Positions 46,966-55,940 of a stretch of DNA of 64,000 bases are shown one piece after another. Positions within the stretch are counted from its first letter, which is position 1. Each line of letters begins with the position of its first letter. A model generated the notes under the pieces. The model saw only the letters and a program-made list of their open reading frames with translations. It was not told the DNA's origin and searched no databases. Location of the stretch: contig NZ_CP101125.1 of NCBI RefSeq assembly GCF_024296925.1, positions 870,501-934,500 of the forward strand. The letters are read 5' to 3'. Source of the DNA: Pseudomonas nunensis (GTDB lineage: Bacteria; Pseudomonadota; Gammaproteobacteria; Pseudomonadales; Pseudomonadaceae). A program made the position numbers and the translations under genes.

Positions 46966-47937
46966 ATGTTGCCGCGCTTTCCTGCCGTCACCCGCTGCCT
47001 GACCCTTGCCGCCCTCTGTGTGGCGGGTCCAGTTTCAGCACTAGAGCTGCCTCTACCGCCCCCTGGTGAAGACATCATCGGCCAGGTGCAAGTGATCAAG
47101 GCCAAGTACGAAGATACCTTCGCCGACCTTGGGACCACTTACGATCTGGGCTATTCGGAAATGGTCGCGGCCAATCCGGGCGTCGACGCCTGGCTGCCGG
47201 GCGCCGGCACCGAAATCATTCTGCCGACCCGCTTCATCCTGCCGCCGGGTCCGCGTGAAGGCATCGTCATCAACCTGGCCGAATACCGCCTCTACTACTA
47301 CCCGAAAGGCCGGAACGTGGTGTACACCTTCCCGCTGGGTATCGGTCGTGAAGGCTGGGGTTCGCCGATTGCCCATACCACCATCACCGCCAAGACGCCG
47401 AACCCGACCTGGACCCCTCCAGCGTCGATCAAGGCCGAGCACGCCGCTGACGGTGACCCGTTGCCGAATGTGGTGCCGGCCGGCCCGGACAACCCGCTGG
47501 GGCCGTTCAAGTTCAACCTGGGCACGCCGGGCTACCTGATTCACGGCTCGAACAAGAAATTCGGCATCGGCATGCGTACCAGTCACGGCTGCTTCCGCAT
47601 GTTCAACAACAACGTGCTGGAAATGGCGAGCATGGTGCCGGTCGGCACGTCCGTGCGGATCATCAACGACCCGTACAAATTCGGCCTGAGCGGCGGCAAG
47701 GTTTATCTTGAAGCGCACACGCCGCTGGACGACAACGGCAATCCGTCGGTGGTCGACAAGCACACCGCCGTGATCAACGCGATGCTCAAGCGTGAAGACA
47801 TCACCAACAACCTGCGTATGAACTGGGATGTGGTGCGTGACGTCGTGGCTGCCGAAGATGGCCTGCCGGTGGAAATCGCCGTGCCGAACACTTCCGCACC
47901 GATGGTGTCGAGCGTGCCGGTCGATCTGCAGCAGTAA
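46966..47937 (+). CDS. L,D-transpeptidase (YkuD domain)
   Basis: A 323-residue exported protein: signal peptide (RCLTLAALCVAGPVSA), a LysM-like part (YEDTFADLGTTYDLGYSEMVAANPG), then a YkuD domain with IHGSNKKFGIGMRTSHGCFRM; the catalytic Cys is residue 209 in SHGCFR. It would cross-link peptidoglycan or attach the OprI lipoprotein to it, which fits with oprI next door. The ATG at 46966 has AGGA upstream; ATG at 46948 is an alternative. Confidence 0.9.
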   Translation: MLPRFPAVTRCLTLAALCVAGPVSALELPLPPPGEDIIGQVQVIKAKYEDTFADLGTTYDLGYSEMVAANPGVDAWLPGAGTEIILPTRFILPPGPREGIVINLAEYRLYYYPKGRNVVYTFPLGIGREGWGSPIAHTTITAKTPNPTWTPPASIKAEHAADGDPLPNVVPAGPDNPLGPFKFNLGTPGYLIHGSNKKFGIGMRTSHGCFRMFNNNVLEMASMVPVGTSVRIINDPYKFGLSGGKVYLEAHTPLDDNGNPSVVDKHTAVINAMLKREDITNNLRMNWDVVRDVVAAEDGLPVEIAVPNTSAPMVSSVPVDLQQ

Positions 47938-47953
47938 GCACGAAGAACAGGAA

Positions 47954-47985
47954 CCCGCCGACGTTGGCCGTCGGCGGGTTTTTTT
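47954..47985 (+). terminator. Rho-independent terminator after the L,D-transpeptidase gene
   Basis: CCCGCCGAC and GTCGGCGGG with a seven-base loop and seven T. Confidence 0.92.
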
Positions 47986-48010
47986 ATGGCCGGTACTAAA
48001 CGCCGGGCAT

Positions 48011-48042
48011 AAAAAAAGCCGACCCATAAATGGATCGGCTTG
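48011..48042 (-). terminator. Terminator of oprI
   Basis: On the minus strand AAGCCGATCC pairs with GGTCGGCTT and is followed by seven T, just beyond the oprI stop codon. Confidence 0.85.
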
Positions 48043-48062
48043 ATAACAATCCCGAAGGACTA

Positions 48063-48314
48063 TTACTTGCGGCTAGCTTTGTCCAGCATGCGCAGAGCAC
48101 GCTCGTTAGCTTCGTCAGCAGTCTGTTGTGCTTTTTGAGCAGCAGCCAGAGCTTCATCAGCTTTACGGTAAGCTTCGTCTGCACGAGCCTGGGAGCGAGC
48201 AGCTGCGTCTTCAGTAGCGGTCAGACGTGCTTCGGTTTCTTTCGATACGCTGCTGCAACCGGTAGCCAGAACTGCGGCCAGAGCCAGAGCAGAGAATTTC
48301 AGAACGTTGTTCAT
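48063..48314 (-). CDS. oprI: Major outer-membrane lipoprotein OprI
   Basis: An 83-residue lipoprotein, the known OprI length. The signal ends in LATGC (Cys20), the mature part is one long Ala-rich helix ([20 protein letters not shown]) and the C-terminus is DKASRK, whose Lys is the usual peptidoglycan attachment point. It tethers the outer membrane to the cell wall. The codon use of strongly expressed genes and a strong terminator fit high expression. Confidence 0.96.
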   Translation of the reverse strand: MNNVLKFSALALAAVLATGCSSVSKETEARLTATEDAAARSQARADEAYRKADEALAAAQKAQQTADEANERALRMLDKASRK

Positions 48315-48381
48315 CGTGTTCCCCTTCAAGGACTTTCTATTAAGTAGCTGTCTCCTCAGAGTGAGGAAATAGCCGGCGTAC

Positions 48382-48409
48382 ATACTACCCATTACTTGTC
48401 GTAAGTAAA
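48382..48409 (-). promoter_or_regulatory. Possible oprI promoter
   Basis: On the minus strand TTTACT (48404-48409) and TAGTAT (48382-48387) are 16 bases apart, with an A/T-rich stretch just upstream (around 48428-48440) that could act as an UP element. The leader would be about 60 bases. Confidence 0.35.
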
Positions 48410-48459
48410 CTGACGTAAAGCAAGAAGCAAAAAAAATTGTAGGCGTTGATTCTTTTTCG

Positions 48460-48959
48460 AGCAATTTTTAACTGCTCTGTATAAAAAATACCCAGCTGCA
48501 AGGCCCGAGATGAGCGAGCCGCATGAGAAAAGTTCCCTATTCCGAAGGCAGTATTTCCAGTCTTTGTTAAAGTCTGTCTACATGCTTTCGTCTACACTTT
48601 TGTTCGGATTTTGCGCAGCGCCTCTCATATCTTTCTGCATGTTGAGGTGACTTTAACGAAGGGCGCTCGTCTTAAGTCTCAACATCCGGCAATGTTCAGG
48701 CTTTCGACCCGGGAAGATCTTCGGTCGAGCCGTCCCTGCGTAACCCCGGAGCAGCACCCGCAGTCCCCCTCGGCATGATGACGAGCGCACCTTGAGCATT
48801 TTCGCCAATGGTGCCTACTATTTGATACGTGCCCAGGTTGCGCGAGATTGGTGTCGCTCTTCTCGGTGTCCATTCAGGCACAGGGTGGCGTAGATGTTCC
48901 TTCGCCGGAAAAACATCGGTAAGGTAGGGGTCAGAATCCAAGACCCGCGAGGAGTAGTG
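48460..48959. other. Unassigned stretch between oprI and the GNAT gene
   Basis: About 500 bases without a recognised gene. On the minus strand, 48696 to about 48850 reads as a plausible peptide (NLGTYQIVGTIGENAQGALV) but with no good start, so it may be the remnant of a broken gene. No RNA gene or repeat was recognised. Confidence 0.4.
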
Positions 48960-49247
48960 ATGAGCGAGGCGTTGTCCATCCACCATGACCAGGCTGGTCA
49001 TCAGTTCGAGACCAATGTGGACGGTCATCGTGCCTACCTGACCTATATGGATCTGGGGAAACAGACCCTGGATATCTATCGCACCTTCGTGCCCAACGCT
49101 TTGCGTGGCCGTGGCATTGCGGCGGCATTGACCGAGCAGGCGCTGCAGTACGCCGAAGAAATGGGCTACACGGTGATTCCATCGTGCTCCTACGTGGAGC
49201 GCTACATGGAACGTCATCAGCGGCACGCGGCCAAGCTGAGCCAGTAA
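48960..49247 (+). CDS. GNAT-type N-acetyltransferase, short form
   Basis: A 95-residue protein of the YjdJ/Gcn5-related COG2388 type, with the acetyl-CoA loop RGRGIAAALTEQAL and a PSCSYVERYM motif. These small proteins acetylate unknown targets. GGAG lies eight bases before the ATG. Confidence 0.85.
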   Translation: MSEALSIHHDQAGHQFETNVDGHRAYLTYMDLGKQTLDIYRTFVPNALRGRGIAAALTEQALQYAEEMGYTVIPSCSYVERYMERHQRHAAKLSQ

Positions 49248-49265
49248 ACGCAACGCATAAAAAAA

Positions 49266-49292
49266 CGCCGGGTTTAAGCCCGGCGTTTTTTT
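49266..49292. terminator. Bidirectional terminator between the GNAT gene and aroG
   Basis: CGCCGGG and CCCGGCG with a six-base loop, seven T on one side and seven A on the other; it serves both convergent genes. Confidence 0.92.
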
Positions 49293-49310
49293 GTGCCTGA
49301 AAAACAGTAT

Positions 49311-50387
49311 TCAGCTGCGATCGCGTTTCGGCAACACATCCTTGAGCTTGGCGTGCATGCTGCGCAAGGTGTTTTCGGTGGCGGACCAATCGATGCAGGC
49401 ATCGGTGATCGACACGCCGTATTGCAGGTCGGCGAGGTCTTTCGGGATCGCCTGGCAGCCCCAGTTCAGGTGACTCTCGACCATCAGGCCGATGATCGAC
49501 TGGTTGCCTTCGAGGATCTGGTTGGCGACGTTCTCCATCACCAGCGGTTGCAGGGCCGGGTCCTTGTTGGAGTTGGCGTGGCTGCAATCGACCATGATGT
49601 TCGGCTTGATCTTGGCCTTGTTCAGCGCTTGCTCGCAGAGCGCGACGCTGACCGAATCGTAGTTCGGCTTGCCGTTGCCACCGCGCAATACCACGTGACC
49701 GTAGGCGTTGCCCTTGGTGGTGACGATCGACACGCCACCTTCCTGGTTGATACCCAGGAAACGGTGCGGACTGGAAACCGACTGCAGCGCGTTGATCGCC
49801 ACGGTCAGGCCGCCGTCGGTGCCGTTCTTGAAGCCGACCGCCGAGGACAAGCCGGAAGCCATTTCACGGTGCGTCTGGGATTCTGTGGTGCGCGCGCCGA
49901 TGGCCGACCAACTGATCAGGTCCTGCAAGTATTGCGGGGAGATCGGGTCGAGGGCTTCGGTGGCGGTCGGCAGGCCCATCTCGGCCAGGTCCAGCAGCAA
50001 CTGGCGACCGATGTGCAAGCCATCCTGAATCTTGAACGAGTCATCCAGGTACGGATCGTTGATCAGACCTTTCCAGCCGACAGTGGTACGTGGCTTCTCG
50101 AAATACACACGCATGACCAGATACAAGGTATCGGACACTTCGGCGGCGAGGGTTTTCAGGCGCTCGGCGTATTCGTGGGCCGCCTTGATGTCGTGGATCG
50201 AGCACGGCCCGATGACCACGAACAAGCGGTGATCGGTGCCATCAAGAATGTTGCGAATGACTTCGCGGCCCTTGGTCACGGTGCGCAGGGCGGCATCGCT
50301 CAAAGGGATATCACGCTTGAGCTGATCGGGAGTGATCAGGGTTTCGTTGGAAGCGACGTTTAGGTCGTTGATCGGTAAATCAGCCAT
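49311..50387 (-). CDS. aroG: 3-deoxy-7-phosphoheptulonate synthase, AroG type
   Basis: A 358-residue class I DAHP synthase, matching the usual length. Motifs include VVIGPCSIHD, MRVYFEKPRTTVGWKG, GARTTESQTHREMASG and DCSHANSNKD. It condenses phosphoenolpyruvate and erythrose-4-phosphate, the first step to aromatic amino acids. Which aromatic amino acid inhibits it cannot be read with certainty. Confidence 0.95.
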   Translation of the reverse strand: MADLPINDLNVASNETLITPDQLKRDIPLSDAALRTVTKGREVIRNILDGTDHRLFVVIGPCSIHDIKAAHEYAERLKTLAAEVSDTLYLVMRVYFEKPRTTVGWKGLINDPYLDDSFKIQDGLHIGRQLLLDLAEMGLPTATEALDPISPQYLQDLISWSAIGARTTESQTHREMASGLSSAVGFKNGTDGGLTVAINALQSVSSPHRFLGINQEGGVSIVTTKGNAYGHVVLRGGNGKPNYDSVSVALCEQALNKAKIKPNIMVDCSHANSNKDPALQPLVMENVANQILEGNQSIIGLMVESHLNWGCQAIPKDLADLQYGVSITDACIDWSATENTLRSMHAKLKDVLPKRDRS

Positions 50388-50516
50388 CGTTTACTCGTCA
50401 GGTCACGGGTGCCGGCCGCCAGCGAACCCGCGCGGCGGAGCACAGCAAATTAAGCGCGTCGGGGGACCCGAACCTTAGCGCGTTACACCGTGGCTCGACA
50501 ATGGGCAAACACCGGT

Positions 50517-50960
50517 TTAATCCAGCACTGGCTGCGCAAAAGCCTTGCGAACCGTGTCGTGGGAGAACTCATCGGCATGCTGCTGCACCCATTCGAGTGC
50601 CAGGGCTTGAGCTTCCTGCAGATCATCATGGGCATCGTGCAGGCGGCAATAGCGCTCGATCTGGCACACCTGCTCGCCCATCCGTGCACTGAACAGCATC
50701 TGTTCATCGACAAAGGCAATGCCCACCAGATAGCCGCGCTTTCGGCGCAGGCACCAGGCTACGTAGCCCAGAAAACGCAAATCGGGGTTCAAGGTCGGCA
50801 TGCGTACTTCCAGCGCTGTGCCGTGGCGCCAGGCGCGGTGGTAATTGCAAGCCATGCCGCCGAGGCTGATAGTGTGCAGCCGTTGCCGTGAAATGCACTC
50901 ATGTTTGAGCAGCGTAAGTTCCACGGGCACATCGTCAGGATGAGGAAGAAAACGTCCCAT
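50517..50960 (-). CDS. PilZ-domain protein
   Basis: A 147-residue protein whose N-terminal half looks like a PilZ domain (VPVELTLL, RQRLHTISLGGMAC), the kind that binds cyclic di-GMP; the RxxxR arginine set is not cleanly present, so binding is uncertain. ATG at 50960 is preceded by GGGAG at ten bases; ATG at 50993 is an alternative. A minus-strand TATACT (51004-51009) fits a transcription start just before these codons. Its start codon overlaps that of the divergent thioredoxin-like gene. Confidence 0.75.
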   Translation of the reverse strand: MGRFLPHPDDVPVELTLLKHECISRQRLHTISLGGMACNYHRAWRHGTALEVRMPTLNPDLRFLGYVAWCLRRKRGYLVGIAFVDEQMLFSARMGEQVCQIERYCRLHDAHDDLQEAQALALEWVQQHADEFSHDTVRKAFAQPVLD

Positions 50961-51345
50961 GAACACGGACTCCCTGTGTCGCCCATTTGACATTGTTTCC
51001 CCCAGTATAGTGGTCGAATCGGAACTGACCGATTTCGACGCCGACCAACGGCTGCTGGCGATGAGCGGCATTTCCCTGGTTATTTTCACCAGCGTCGGTT
51101 GCGCCAGTTGCCGTTTTGCCCGCGAGCAGTTGCCCAGACTCGATCTGGCGATTGACCGGCTGTGCTGGATCGACGCCGCTGACAATGGCGGGTTGGTGGA
51201 ACGTTATGAGGTCTTTCATTTGCCGGCGCTGTTTGTGGTGCGCGACGGTGAGTTCTTTGGGGCGGTACAGTCGCGCCTGACCGACACCGAACTGAATCAG
51301 GCGGTAGGCCAGGCGCTAAGTCGAATTGCTGAGGAGTTGCCATGA
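50959..51345 (+). CDS. Thioredoxin-like protein
   Basis: A 128-residue protein with a thioredoxin fold: LVIFTSVGCASCRFAREQLPRL holds a CASC active-site motif, and FHLPALFVVRDGEF the cis-proline strand. It is a possible cytoplasmic disulfide reductase. The end overlaps the next gene (ATGA). Its ATG at 50959 shares two bases with the start codon of the PilZ gene on the other strand, and a later start cannot be excluded. Confidence 0.8.
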   Translation: MNTDSLCRPFDIVSPSIVVESELTDFDADQRLLAMSGISLVIFTSVGCASCRFAREQLPRLDLAIDRLCWIDAADNGGLVERYEVFHLPALFVVRDGEFFGAVQSRLTDTELNQAVGQALSRIAEELP

Positions 51346-52298
51346 TGGGAGCAGTTGCCAAGCCGACAATCGGCATTATCGGGACCGGCGCAATCGGTGG
51401 TTTTTACGGGGTGATGTTGGCGCGGGCCGGTTTCGATGTGCATTTTCTGTTGCGCAGTGAATTTTCCGCAGTGGCCGAACGCGGGCTTCAGGTTGACAGT
51501 GCGCCGCATGGGGCGCTGACGTTAAACCCGGTCCAGGCCTATTCGAGCGCCGAGGACATGCCGCCCTGTGACTGGCTGCTGATCGGCGCCAAAACCACCA
51601 GCAACGCCGATCTGGCGCCCGCCATCCTTCAAGCCGCCGCACCGAACGCCAAAGTGCTGGTGCTGCAAAACGGCCTCGACGTTGAGGACAGCCTGCGCGA
51701 ATTACTTCCCGATTCGCTGCATGTGCTTGGTGGGCTCTGCTTTATCTGCGTTCATCGCACCGGGCCTGGCGTGATCACGCATCAAGCGCTGGGCGCGGTG
51801 AATGTCGGTTATCACAGTGGCCCGGCCGCTGATGAGCCGGCACGCATGGCCATTGTCGAGGAGGGCGCCGGGATGTTCCGCGCGGCTGGCATCGATTCTC
51901 AGGGCATGCCGAACCTGCACCAGGCGCGCTGGCAAAAACTGGTGTGGAATGTTCCTTACAACGGTCTCTCGGTGTTGCTTGGGGCGAGCACTACGCCGTT
52001 GATGGCCGATGCTGACAGTCGGGAACTGATCAAGGCGTTGATGGCCGAAGTGGTTCGGGGCGCAATCGCTTGTGGTCACGAGATTCCGGCCGTGTATGCC
52101 GATCACCTGTTTATGGTGACCGAAAAAATGCCCGACTATTGGCCGAGCATGTACCACGATTTCCTGCACAAACGACCACTGGAGCTGGAGGCAATTTATG
52201 CCCGGCCACTGGCGGCGGCGAAAGCGGCGGGATGTGAGTTGCCACGCATCGAGGCCTTGTATCGGGCGCTCGGTTTTATCGATCGACGTAACGTTTGA
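51342..52298 (+). CDS. panE: 2-dehydropantoate 2-reductase PanE-like
   Basis: A 318-residue protein: GIIGTGAIGGFYGVML for NADPH binding, KTTSNADL with the family Lys/Asn, and a C-terminal helical domain (WNVPYNGLSVLLGA). It would reduce ketopantoate to pantoate for coenzyme A synthesis. Pseudomonas strains often have several PanE homologues, so this may not be the main one. It overlaps the thioredoxin-like gene by four bases. Confidence 0.82.
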   Translation: MMGAVAKPTIGIIGTGAIGGFYGVMLARAGFDVHFLLRSEFSAVAERGLQVDSAPHGALTLNPVQAYSSAEDMPPCDWLLIGAKTTSNADLAPAILQAAAPNAKVLVLQNGLDVEDSLRELLPDSLHVLGGLCFICVHRTGPGVITHQALGAVNVGYHSGPAADEPARMAIVEEGAGMFRAAGIDSQGMPNLHQARWQKLVWNVPYNGLSVLLGASTTPLMADADSRELIKALMAEVVRGAIACGHEIPAVYADHLFMVTEKMPDYWPSMYHDFLHKRPLELEAIYARPLAAAKAAGCELPRIEALYRALGFIDRRNV

Positions 52299-52322
52299 GT
52301 CGATCCACCAGAGGGGAAAGGC

Positions 52323-53228
52323 ATGGCCAAAGACATAGATGACAAGCTGGTGCTGGCGATTTCTTCGCGAGCGCTGTTCGACCTGAGCGAAAGCCACAAG
52401 GTCTATCTGTCTGACGGGGTCGAGGCCTATCGGCAATACCAGATCGAGCACGAAGACGAAGTCCTCGCACCCGGTGATGCATTCCCTCTGGTGGAAAAAC
52501 TCCTGAATCTCAATGCCAGTCTGGGTCGTGCCCGGGTCGAAGTGGTGCTGGTGTCGCGCAACAGTGCCGACACCGGATTGCGGGTGTTCAACTCGATTCA
52601 CCACTACGGCCTGGCAATTTCCCGAGCGGCGTTTGTCGGCGGACGCAGTCCTTATCCGTACCTCAAGGCCTTTGGTTGCGACCTGTTTCTCTCCACTCAT
52701 GCCGAAGATGTGCGCAGTGCGCTGGACGCCGGTTTTGCTGCCGCGACCATTCTGTCGGGCGGCGCGAGCCGTGCTGCCAGTGATGAATTACGCATTGCCT
52801 TCGACGGTGACGCGGTGCTGTTTTCCGATGAATCGGAGCGGGTCTATCAGTCGGGTGGGCTGGAAGCTTTTCAGGCCAGCGAGCGTGAATCAGCCCGGGA
52901 GCCCTTGCGTGGCGGCCCGTTCAAAGGCTTCCTCGCGGCATTGAATTTGTTACAGCGCGAGTTCCCCGAAGACGCCTGCCCGATCCGCACCGCCCTGGTC
53001 ACCGCGCGTTCGGCACCGGCCCACGAGCGGGTGATTCGCACGCTGCGCGAGTGGGACATTCGTCTGGATGAATCGCTGTTTCTCGGCGGCCTGACCAAAG
53101 CGGCGTTTCTGGAAGCGTTTGCCGCCGACGTGTTTTTCGATGATCAGGCCGGTCATTGTGAGCTGGCGCGCGAAGTCGTCGCCACCGGCCATGTGCCGCA
53201 TGGCATAAGCAATGAGCAGAAAGTTTAA
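52323..53228 (+). CDS. 5'-nucleotidase (cytosolic type, PF06189)
   Basis: A 301-residue protein beginning LVLAISSRALFDL and containing VEVVLVSRNSADTG, FVGGRSPYPYLKAF and LFLSTHAEDV, the pattern of the NT5C1-like 5'-nucleotidases found in many Gram-negative bacteria. It would dephosphorylate nucleoside monophosphates in the cytoplasm. It follows panE by 24 bases, probably in the same operon. Confidence 0.87.
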   Translation: MAKDIDDKLVLAISSRALFDLSESHKVYLSDGVEAYRQYQIEHEDEVLAPGDAFPLVEKLLNLNASLGRARVEVVLVSRNSADTGLRVFNSIHHYGLAISRAAFVGGRSPYPYLKAFGCDLFLSTHAEDVRSALDAGFAAATILSGGASRAASDELRIAFDGDAVLFSDESERVYQSGGLEAFQASERESAREPLRGGPFKGFLAALNLLQREFPEDACPIRTALVTARSAPAHERVIRTLREWDIRLDESLFLGGLTKAAFLEAFAADVFFDDQAGHCELAREVVATGHVPHGISNEQKV

Positions 53229-53322
53229 GCCCTTGAGTCAAGGTGTTACGCGGCACGTCGTACTCGGCAAGGCACTGCTAAGCTGAATCAATCTCCGCCA
53301 TGTCGGCACGCAAGGAGGTCAT

Positions 53323-53826
53323 ATGATTCGTTCCATGTTGTATGCCACTGACCTCGGCCTGTACGCACCGTTGGTGATGCAGCACGCCCTGGCGCTGGCG
53401 CGAACATTCAATGCCGACTTGTATGTGGTGCACGCGGTGGAGCCCATGGGGTTGTTCGCCGAGTCGGTGCTTCAAAGTTATCTCGATGAGCAGGCGTTGA
53501 ACGAATTTCATAGTCAGGGCCTGAACACGGTGATCGCCAATATCGAACGGCGGGTGCTGGAAAGCTTTCGTGAAGAATTGGGGGATGAGGGGGAGCAGGA
53601 TCTGGAACGGATTCAAGCGGTGCGGGTGCTTCAGGGTGACCCGTCGCAGGTGATTCTCGACCAGGCGCAGAAACTCTCGGTGGATTTGCTGATCGTAGGA
53701 AGTCATAGCCATCGCGCCAGTGCGGAAACCCCGCTGGGCCGCACGGCAGCGCGGGTCTTGCAGTTGGCCCGGGTGCCGGTCTATCTGGTGCCACTGGTAG
53801 AGCGTCGACGTCAGGGAGACCGGTAG
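53323..53826 (+). CDS. Universal stress protein
   Basis: A 167-residue UspA-type protein with the first strand MLYATDLG and the C-terminal nucleotide-binding stretch VDLLIVGSHSHRAS...LGRTAARVLQLARVPVYLVP. GGAGG lies before the ATG. It may bind ATP and be induced under stress; no target is visible. Confidence 0.88.
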   Translation: MIRSMLYATDLGLYAPLVMQHALALARTFNADLYVVHAVEPMGLFAESVLQSYLDEQALNEFHSQGLNTVIANIERRVLESFREELGDEGEQDLERIQAVRVLQGDPSQVILDQAQKLSVDLLIVGSHSHRASAETPLGRTAARVLQLARVPVYLVPLVERRRQGDR

Positions 53827-53930
53827 AGCACGAATAATGGCGTTTTGATAAAAAAGTTCTAGATTTATTCTTCAAACCATTAATATAGTTATATACCGTC
53901 GCTGATGCCCGTGGCGTCTACCTGCTTTGA

Positions 53931-54914
<984 letters not shown>

Positions 54915-54920
54915 TCTGCG

Positions 54921-55403
54921 TTAAATCACCTCGGTAACAGCAAACTGTTGCCGAGCGCCCGCCACCAGAATCTCCACCTCGTCCCCTTCGAACTTGCCCA
55001 GCAGGCTTTTGCCCAGCGGCGAGCGGGGGGTGATGACGGTAATCATCTGCCCCACCACATCAACCTTCAAACCCGCCGCGTCGGGGGCCAGGAACAGCCA
55101 CTGTTCACGTCCCTTTTCGTCTTCCAGACCGAGCAGGGCGCCGACTTCGATACCGCGCTGATCGTCATACGGACGCAATGTCAGGTTCTGGCACACCGTC
55201 AGTGAATGACGGATTTCCTCGACCCGTTTCGCCTGCCCGGCCGCCAGGTACGACGCTTCCAGGCCAAGGGTGTCGTACTTGTTTTCGGCGATGTTTTCTT
55301 CGTGAGTCGCGGTTTCGTACGCGGTTTGCGCAGCGCGTTCGGCGATGTCGAGATCGATGCGCAGCTTGTCGAGAATCAGTTGGTGGACGATTTGCTTGTT
55401 CAT
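54921..55403 (-). CDS. Short GreA/GreB-family protein
   Basis: A 160-residue protein with a Gre-type N-terminal helix pair (tip region THEENIAENKYD) and an FKBP-like C-terminal domain (TVITPRSPLGKSLLGKFEGDEVE). It is distinct from GreB at 41930 and from typical GreA. The ATG at 55403 (MNKQIVHQL) sits almost on the stop codon of the upstream gene, so they are coupled. Whether it acts on RNA polymerase is not certain. Confidence 0.83.
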   Translation of the reverse strand: MNKQIVHQLILDKLRIDLDIAERAAQTAYETATHEENIAENKYDTLGLEASYLAAGQAKRVEEIRHSLTVCQNLTLRPYDDQRGIEVGALLGLEDEKGREQWLFLAPDAAGLKVDVVGQMITVITPRSPLGKSLLGKFEGDEVEILVAGARQQFAVTEVI

Positions 55404-55405
55404 GA

Positions 55406-55816
55406 TCAATCGCAGAATTGCTGGACGTTGGCGCGGCTTTTTTCGCTCGGCGCGGTCTGGTCCTGTTGCAGCCAGAACTGACATTTGGGGTTCGACAGGT
55501 TGCGGTTATTGGTGCGGGCCTGATCGAGGAATTGCTGTTGTTCGTTCTTGCGCAGGTTTTCTTTGTATTGTTCGAACAGCGGGCTCTGCGGCGGGATGTC
55601 CGGCACCGGCTGCACCACCACCGGCGGTTGGGCCAGTTGCTGTACGGCCTGGGCCACTGGCGCCAATTGCTCGGGGAAGATAAAACGCGAGGCGAGCCAG
55701 CACGTCAGCGCGATGGCCAGGAAGCCCAGCCAAAGGCCCAGGGCAATGCTGCCGGTCAATTGCAGGGCATTGAGGCGGATCGGCAACGGACGGCGCGGGT
55801 TGGGACGATAGGGCAT
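55406..55816 (-). CDS. Membrane-anchored protein of unknown function
   Basis: A 136-residue protein: a basic, Pro/Arg-rich cytoplasmic start (PYRPNPRRPLPIRLN), one membrane segment (SIALGLWLGFLAIALTCWLAS), then a Pro/Gln-rich and charged periplasmic part with two cysteines (CQFWLQQ and QQFCD). The family was not recognised. It is the first gene of a pair with the short Gre-like gene. Confidence 0.7.
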   Translation of the reverse strand: MPYRPNPRRPLPIRLNALQLTGSIALGLWLGFLAIALTCWLASRFIFPEQLAPVAQAVQQLAQPPVVVQPVPDIPPQSPLFEQYKENLRKNEQQQFLDQARTNNRNLSNPKCQFWLQQDQTAPSEKSRANVQQFCD

Positions 55817-55940
55817 GGCTGCCTCCTGGCGGGTGTTCGCGGGCGGATGGCGATTGTCGCACGAAGATTAATCGTCGTCGGCCCTTCTGCACGGGGTAAT
55901 TTATGCGGACAATCGGCGCCTTTGCCAACGGAAGCCTTTA

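Noticed and set aside
50987..51011. Plus-strand promoter TTGACA with TATAGT before the thioredoxin-like gene
   Set aside because: The spacing is only 13 bases and the predicted start would lie after the chosen ATG.
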